Shown here: piece after piece, positions 61,410-64,000 of the stretch
How positions within the stretch are numbered: position 1 is the first letter of the stretch
Layout of the letters: every line of letters starts with the position of its first letter
NCBI RefSeq assembly: GCF_028682455.1
Contig: NZ_JANHLD010000002.1
Span: 1,302,001 to 1,366,000 of the forward strand
Reading direction: 5' to 3'
Source of the DNA: Pseudomonas putida
GTDB lineage: Bacteria > Pseudomonadota > Gammaproteobacteria > Pseudomonadales > Pseudomonadaceae
DNA: 64,000 bases
Notes under the pieces: generated by a model
Told to the model about the DNA's origin: nothing
What the model saw: only the letters and a program-made list of their open reading frames with translations
Databases searched by the model: none
Position numbers and translations under genes: made by a program

Positions 61410-62855
61410 ATGAACTCTATCGCGCCACTTGGCAAACCTACTTCATTCACCCCGCCCATTCTCATTCCCATCACAAAGAATGAGAGAAACATTTTTACGC
61501 TGGTCTCAAACGATAAGCTGATGGATGATTTTTTCGAGAACTGGTGCTACATACTCAGCCGAAAGAAAAAATCCAAAACAGTTAAAGCCTACGCTCGATA
61601 CAACAAAGTTTTCTTGGAGCTGCTGCAGCTTGTTACACACTTGCACGGCGAATTAACGCCTCTACTTCTCAGCCAGACAATCGAAAACTATGAAAGCTAT
61701 TTAGTATTCGGTACTTCTAGCGAAAGTCCGATTATCGCGCAAGCAGCACGAGTCTTGGGAAATCGCAACTTGTCCGGTAGTTCAGTAGGTGTTGCCATCG
61801 CTGCGCTCAACAGCTTTGTCGATGCCAGTGAACGATTGCGCCTTGGCATGTTGGAACTGGAAGCACAGGGGTATATCTCGTCAAAGCAGTTATCAGGCTT
61901 CTCCCTAGCCCAGACCTTCAAAATTGAGACCCCCACGAATGTTCGGGCTGCAATCAAAAAAAACAGCTGGCTGGCCGGATGTTTAGCAGGTGGCGCTCGG
62001 CGTATAAAACGTGTTGGTCTATCCGCTATTTCAAAACCATCAACGCTAGCCCATACCGATATGTACGGCGGGGACGAACTCACCTTCCCGATTGATAGGT
62101 GCAAAGAGCTTATTGAATCGGCCCCTAGCGCTCGGGACAAAATGCTTTGGAGCTTGCTCGCAGCGACAGGAGCACGCATCTCTGAAGCGCTGACGATGCT
62201 CAATGAAGATGTGAGGGTAGACATTGACCCCGCATTTAATCGTGTAATGATCATTGACCCCGACACCCGACGAAATGTGCTTATCAAATATATTTCGGCA
62301 GCACAACTTAACGACCTGCCGCATAAGGGCAGAGCCCATCCAGAGACTTTTCTAATTGAACCCTTCGTTTCGATGTTTTGGATTGCATTGGACGAATATA
62401 GGGCAGAGATGCGAGCTCAACGCCTGATGGCTCCCGTGAGACATGACTTCCTGGTTAGAAGCCTCGTGGATGGTGAACCAATGCATAACAGTTACCAAGC
62501 ACTGTACGAACGATTTCACAAAGCGGCCCTGAAGCTGACACAACGTCCGTATGGGTTCCATTCCCTACGGCACATGTATGGGTATTACCTGGTCAACCAC
62601 TGCCCTAACCCGAATCCACATAGCCACAGAAAGTTTGGCCTTGAGTTGAGCATGGTTCAGCAGTTCATGGGGCACGCATTAATAAAAACTACCAAGCGGT
62701 ATGCACGCCAAGACGCGCACTTGCTCCAGGCAGCGATGGCAGCGGCGAACTTCGCCCGGCTATCCGAGGGGCCCAAGACCGTCCTTGAAGCGCGAATTGC
62801 GTATCACCAGCAAGAAATCAAACAACTTCAGCAACTCGCCCTGGAGGCCGCATGA
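61410..62855 (+). CDS. Large tyrosine recombinase, possibly GmtY-like
   Basis: 481 aa from the ATG at 61410; the frame is open to 61344 across tandem repeats. A core-binding-like domain (WCYILSRKKKSKTVKAYARY) precedes the catalytic residues: Arg in LAATGARISEALTMLNED, HSLRHMYGYYL as box II, and QFMGHALIKTTKRYARQ with the nucleophile Tyr. Its TGA overlaps the next ATG by four bases. A recombinase translationally coupled to another large gene is how I remember gamma-mobile-trio (GmtY/Z/X) elements; this name is tentative, the recombinase call is firm. Confidence 0.85.
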   Translation: MNSIAPLGKPTSFTPPILIPITKNERNIFTLVSNDKLMDDFFENWCYILSRKKKSKTVKAYARYNKVFLELLQLVTHLHGELTPLLLSQTIENYESYLVFGTSSESPIIAQAARVLGNRNLSGSSVGVAIAALNSFVDASERLRLGMLELEAQGYISSKQLSGFSLAQTFKIETPTNVRAAIKKNSWLAGCLAGGARRIKRVGLSAISKPSTLAHTDMYGGDELTFPIDRCKELIESAPSARDKMLWSLLAATGARISEALTMLNEDVRVDIDPAFNRVMIIDPDTRRNVLIKYISAAQLNDLPHKGRAHPETFLIEPFVSMFWIALDEYRAEMRAQRLMAPVRHDFLVRSLVDGEPMHNSYQALYERFHKAALKLTQRPYGFHSLRHMYGYYLVNHCPNPNPHSHRKFGLELSMVQQFMGHALIKTTKRYARQDAHLLQAAMAAANFARLSEGPKTVLEARIAYHQQEIKQLQQLALEAA

Positions 62856-64000
62856 TTAATCCATCTCACGTCAATCCTATTTGGCTGATCAAGAACAAGG
62901 AAACTGGCCCGGCTTTCGACATGGCCATGATCGATGTAAGACATCGCTATTGGAATCACTACTACCATGCAGGCGGTGGGCGACAGCGTGATGTACTGCT
63001 GGCTCTAAACGAGCTTGGCCCTCGTCCGTTCTTCGCGATGCCGCGTGCTCAGGTAGAACAGCTGCTTACGTGTTGTTTTGCCGGAAACAACCAGAAAGAG
63101 GAAATCATCAAGGCTGTCATTCCAGAATTCCCAACGGCTAGAGTCGCGCCACTTACCTCGCTTTTGAAACTTGCTTTCCTTCGCCTCTGGATGGAAAAGA
63201 AGATAATACTTCCGCTTGGTTGGAGCAGCCCCATCAATAATGACGTTATTCTGGATGAGATTATCGAGGAACATACTAATAGCCTCCCTCTTCTCGCCAA
63301 AATCAGGGCCATCAACCCTGTTTCGTCGCTTGGTTACGAAGGGGCAATGACCCAAAAAAACCGAGAACTGAGAGCTACTGGATGGCTGCGACTGTTGCTT
63401 GCGTCAAATCTACATGACCCCGAAAGCTTCACTGCTGAAGTAGCTCGTGATCTGAAGCTGAGAAGCTTTGGGTGCAAATCTGAGCTCGCTAGATTTTACA
63501 CGGACGATTTCTCCCTGTTTCTCGCCAACGCATCTAACAACCCTTGGATGCGCGATGCCGTCAACCGCATCCTCGCTGAAAGCCGCGAGCAAGCCAAGCA
63601 GGCTCGTAAGCTGAAATACGAATCTGTTCAGCAGAAAAAAACCAATAAGCAGCATTTGCAGATGGTTGAGAAAACCCGTTTTTACCTAGAGGGCACCGAA
63701 CACAACATCGAGCACTTTGCGACTATTTTCTCTGATGCTAGGGATCTCAGTCGTGCGTTCAGGATGGACAACTCCCCTACGCTACCCGGCGGGCTAGAGC
63801 TGCTTCCGGAAAAAGTGATTAAATTTTGTCAAATGCTAAATACTACCTACTTGGCGTTTCTCAAGTCCAGAAGGTTAGAGAGCCAAAAAAATCATCGAAC
63901 GTCGCTCTACTATCTGCTCGCCTATTGCGGCCCTTACCTATACCAATTCTTCATGGATCGTGATGGAAACCTAGACTCTTACCCAACTACGTTCAATGAT
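62852..64000 (+). CDS. Long unknown protein, cut by the window edge; possible second member of the recombinase set
   Basis: 383 codons are open from the ATG at 62852 to the last base, with no stop. It starts MINPSHVNPIWLIKNKETGP. HRYWNHYYHAGGGRQRDVLL, AIIPEFPTA-like and LTSLLKLAFLRLWMEKKIIL segments look like a helical DNA-binding protein, and a coiled coil follows (RILAESREQAKQARKLKYES). The ATGA overlap with the recombinase shows coupled translation. If the element is of the gamma-mobile-trio type this would be GmtZ or GmtX. No catalytic motif is visible in this part. Confidence 0.7.
   Translation, partial: MINPSHVNPIWLIKNKETGPAFDMAMIDVRHRYWNHYYHAGGGRQRDVLLALNELGPRPFFAMPRAQVEQLLTCCFAGNNQKEEIIKAVIPEFPTARVAPLTSLLKLAFLRLWMEKKIILPLGWSSPINNDVILDEIIEEHTNSLPLLAKIRAINPVSSLGYEGAMTQKNRELRATGWLRLLLASNLHDPESFTAEVARDLKLRSFGCKSELARFYTDDFSLFLANASNNPWMRDAVNRILAESREQAKQARKLKYESVQQKKTNKQHLQMVEKTRFYLEGTEHNIEHFATIFSDARDLSRAFRMDNSPTLPGGLELLPEKVIKFCQMLNTTYLAFLKSRRLESQKNHRTSLYYLLAYCGPYLYQFFMDRDGNLDSYPTTFND

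Overview
The window looks like a Pseudomonas chromosome, probably of the P. putida group. Core genes are GC-rich, and the glycolate (glcC-glcDEF) and arsenic (arsR-arsC-arsH) genes read as clear Pseudomonas/Enterobacteria-type orthologues. This assignment rests on recognising protein families by eye; no search was run.

Layout. (1) 0-12.8 kb, metabolic and stress genes: GlcC regulator and glycolate oxidase glcDEF (glcG and glcB not found next to it), a GNAT-like gene, an arsenic operon without arsB, a GNAT-Rnk fusion protein, and a FecI-type sigma factor / FecR / TonB-receptor iron-uptake set read leftwards. (2) 12.8-16.1 kb, a decayed patch: small zinc-ribbon and unknown genes, IS3-like and IS110-like transposase scraps, the N-terminal stub of a C5 DNA methyltransferase, and a tyrosine integrase pseudogene with an amber stop. 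(3) 16.1-48.9 kb, a nearly complete P2-type prophage bounded by a 25-bp direct repeat (16098-16122 and 48856-48880) that resembles the 3' end of a tRNA gene. From left it holds a GGTAAT repeat array, a P2-like cos site, accessory genes, portal/terminase (minus strand), capsid, lysis (holin, muramidase, Rz with nested Rz1), baseplate, fibre, sheath, tube, tape measure with a programmed -1 frameshift site, and late control D. A repressor/Cro-like switch, Ogr-like activator, primase-helicase and integrase follow. The replication module is not P2 gpA but a zinc-finger/toprim primase fused to a P-loop helicase. A DUF6602-like nuclease candidate sits between the fibre genes and the sheath, where P2 carries Z/fun. 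(4) 48.9-61 kb, an island of mostly unknown genes with lower GC. It contains GNAT-like proteins, a pentapeptide-repeat protein and a three-gene ABC-3C-type conflict system (nuclease-like effector, middle component, DUF3732-type ATPase), then a TetR regulator. (5) 61-64 kb, a large tyrosine recombinase overlapping by four bases a second long gene that runs off the window. This resembles the start of a gamma-mobile-trio-type element.

How it fits together. The integrase pseudogene and the intact prophage integrase each lie about 120 bp left of a copy of the same 25-bp repeat, and neither copy adjoins a complete tRNA. The simplest reading is a tandem array of elements stacked on one tRNA 3' end, with the tRNA itself beyond the right edge. 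The most interesting candidates are the ABC-3C system at 55.99-59.73 kb, the DUF6602 gene inside the prophage, the HEPN-motif gene near the prophage left end and the recombinase pair at the right edge.
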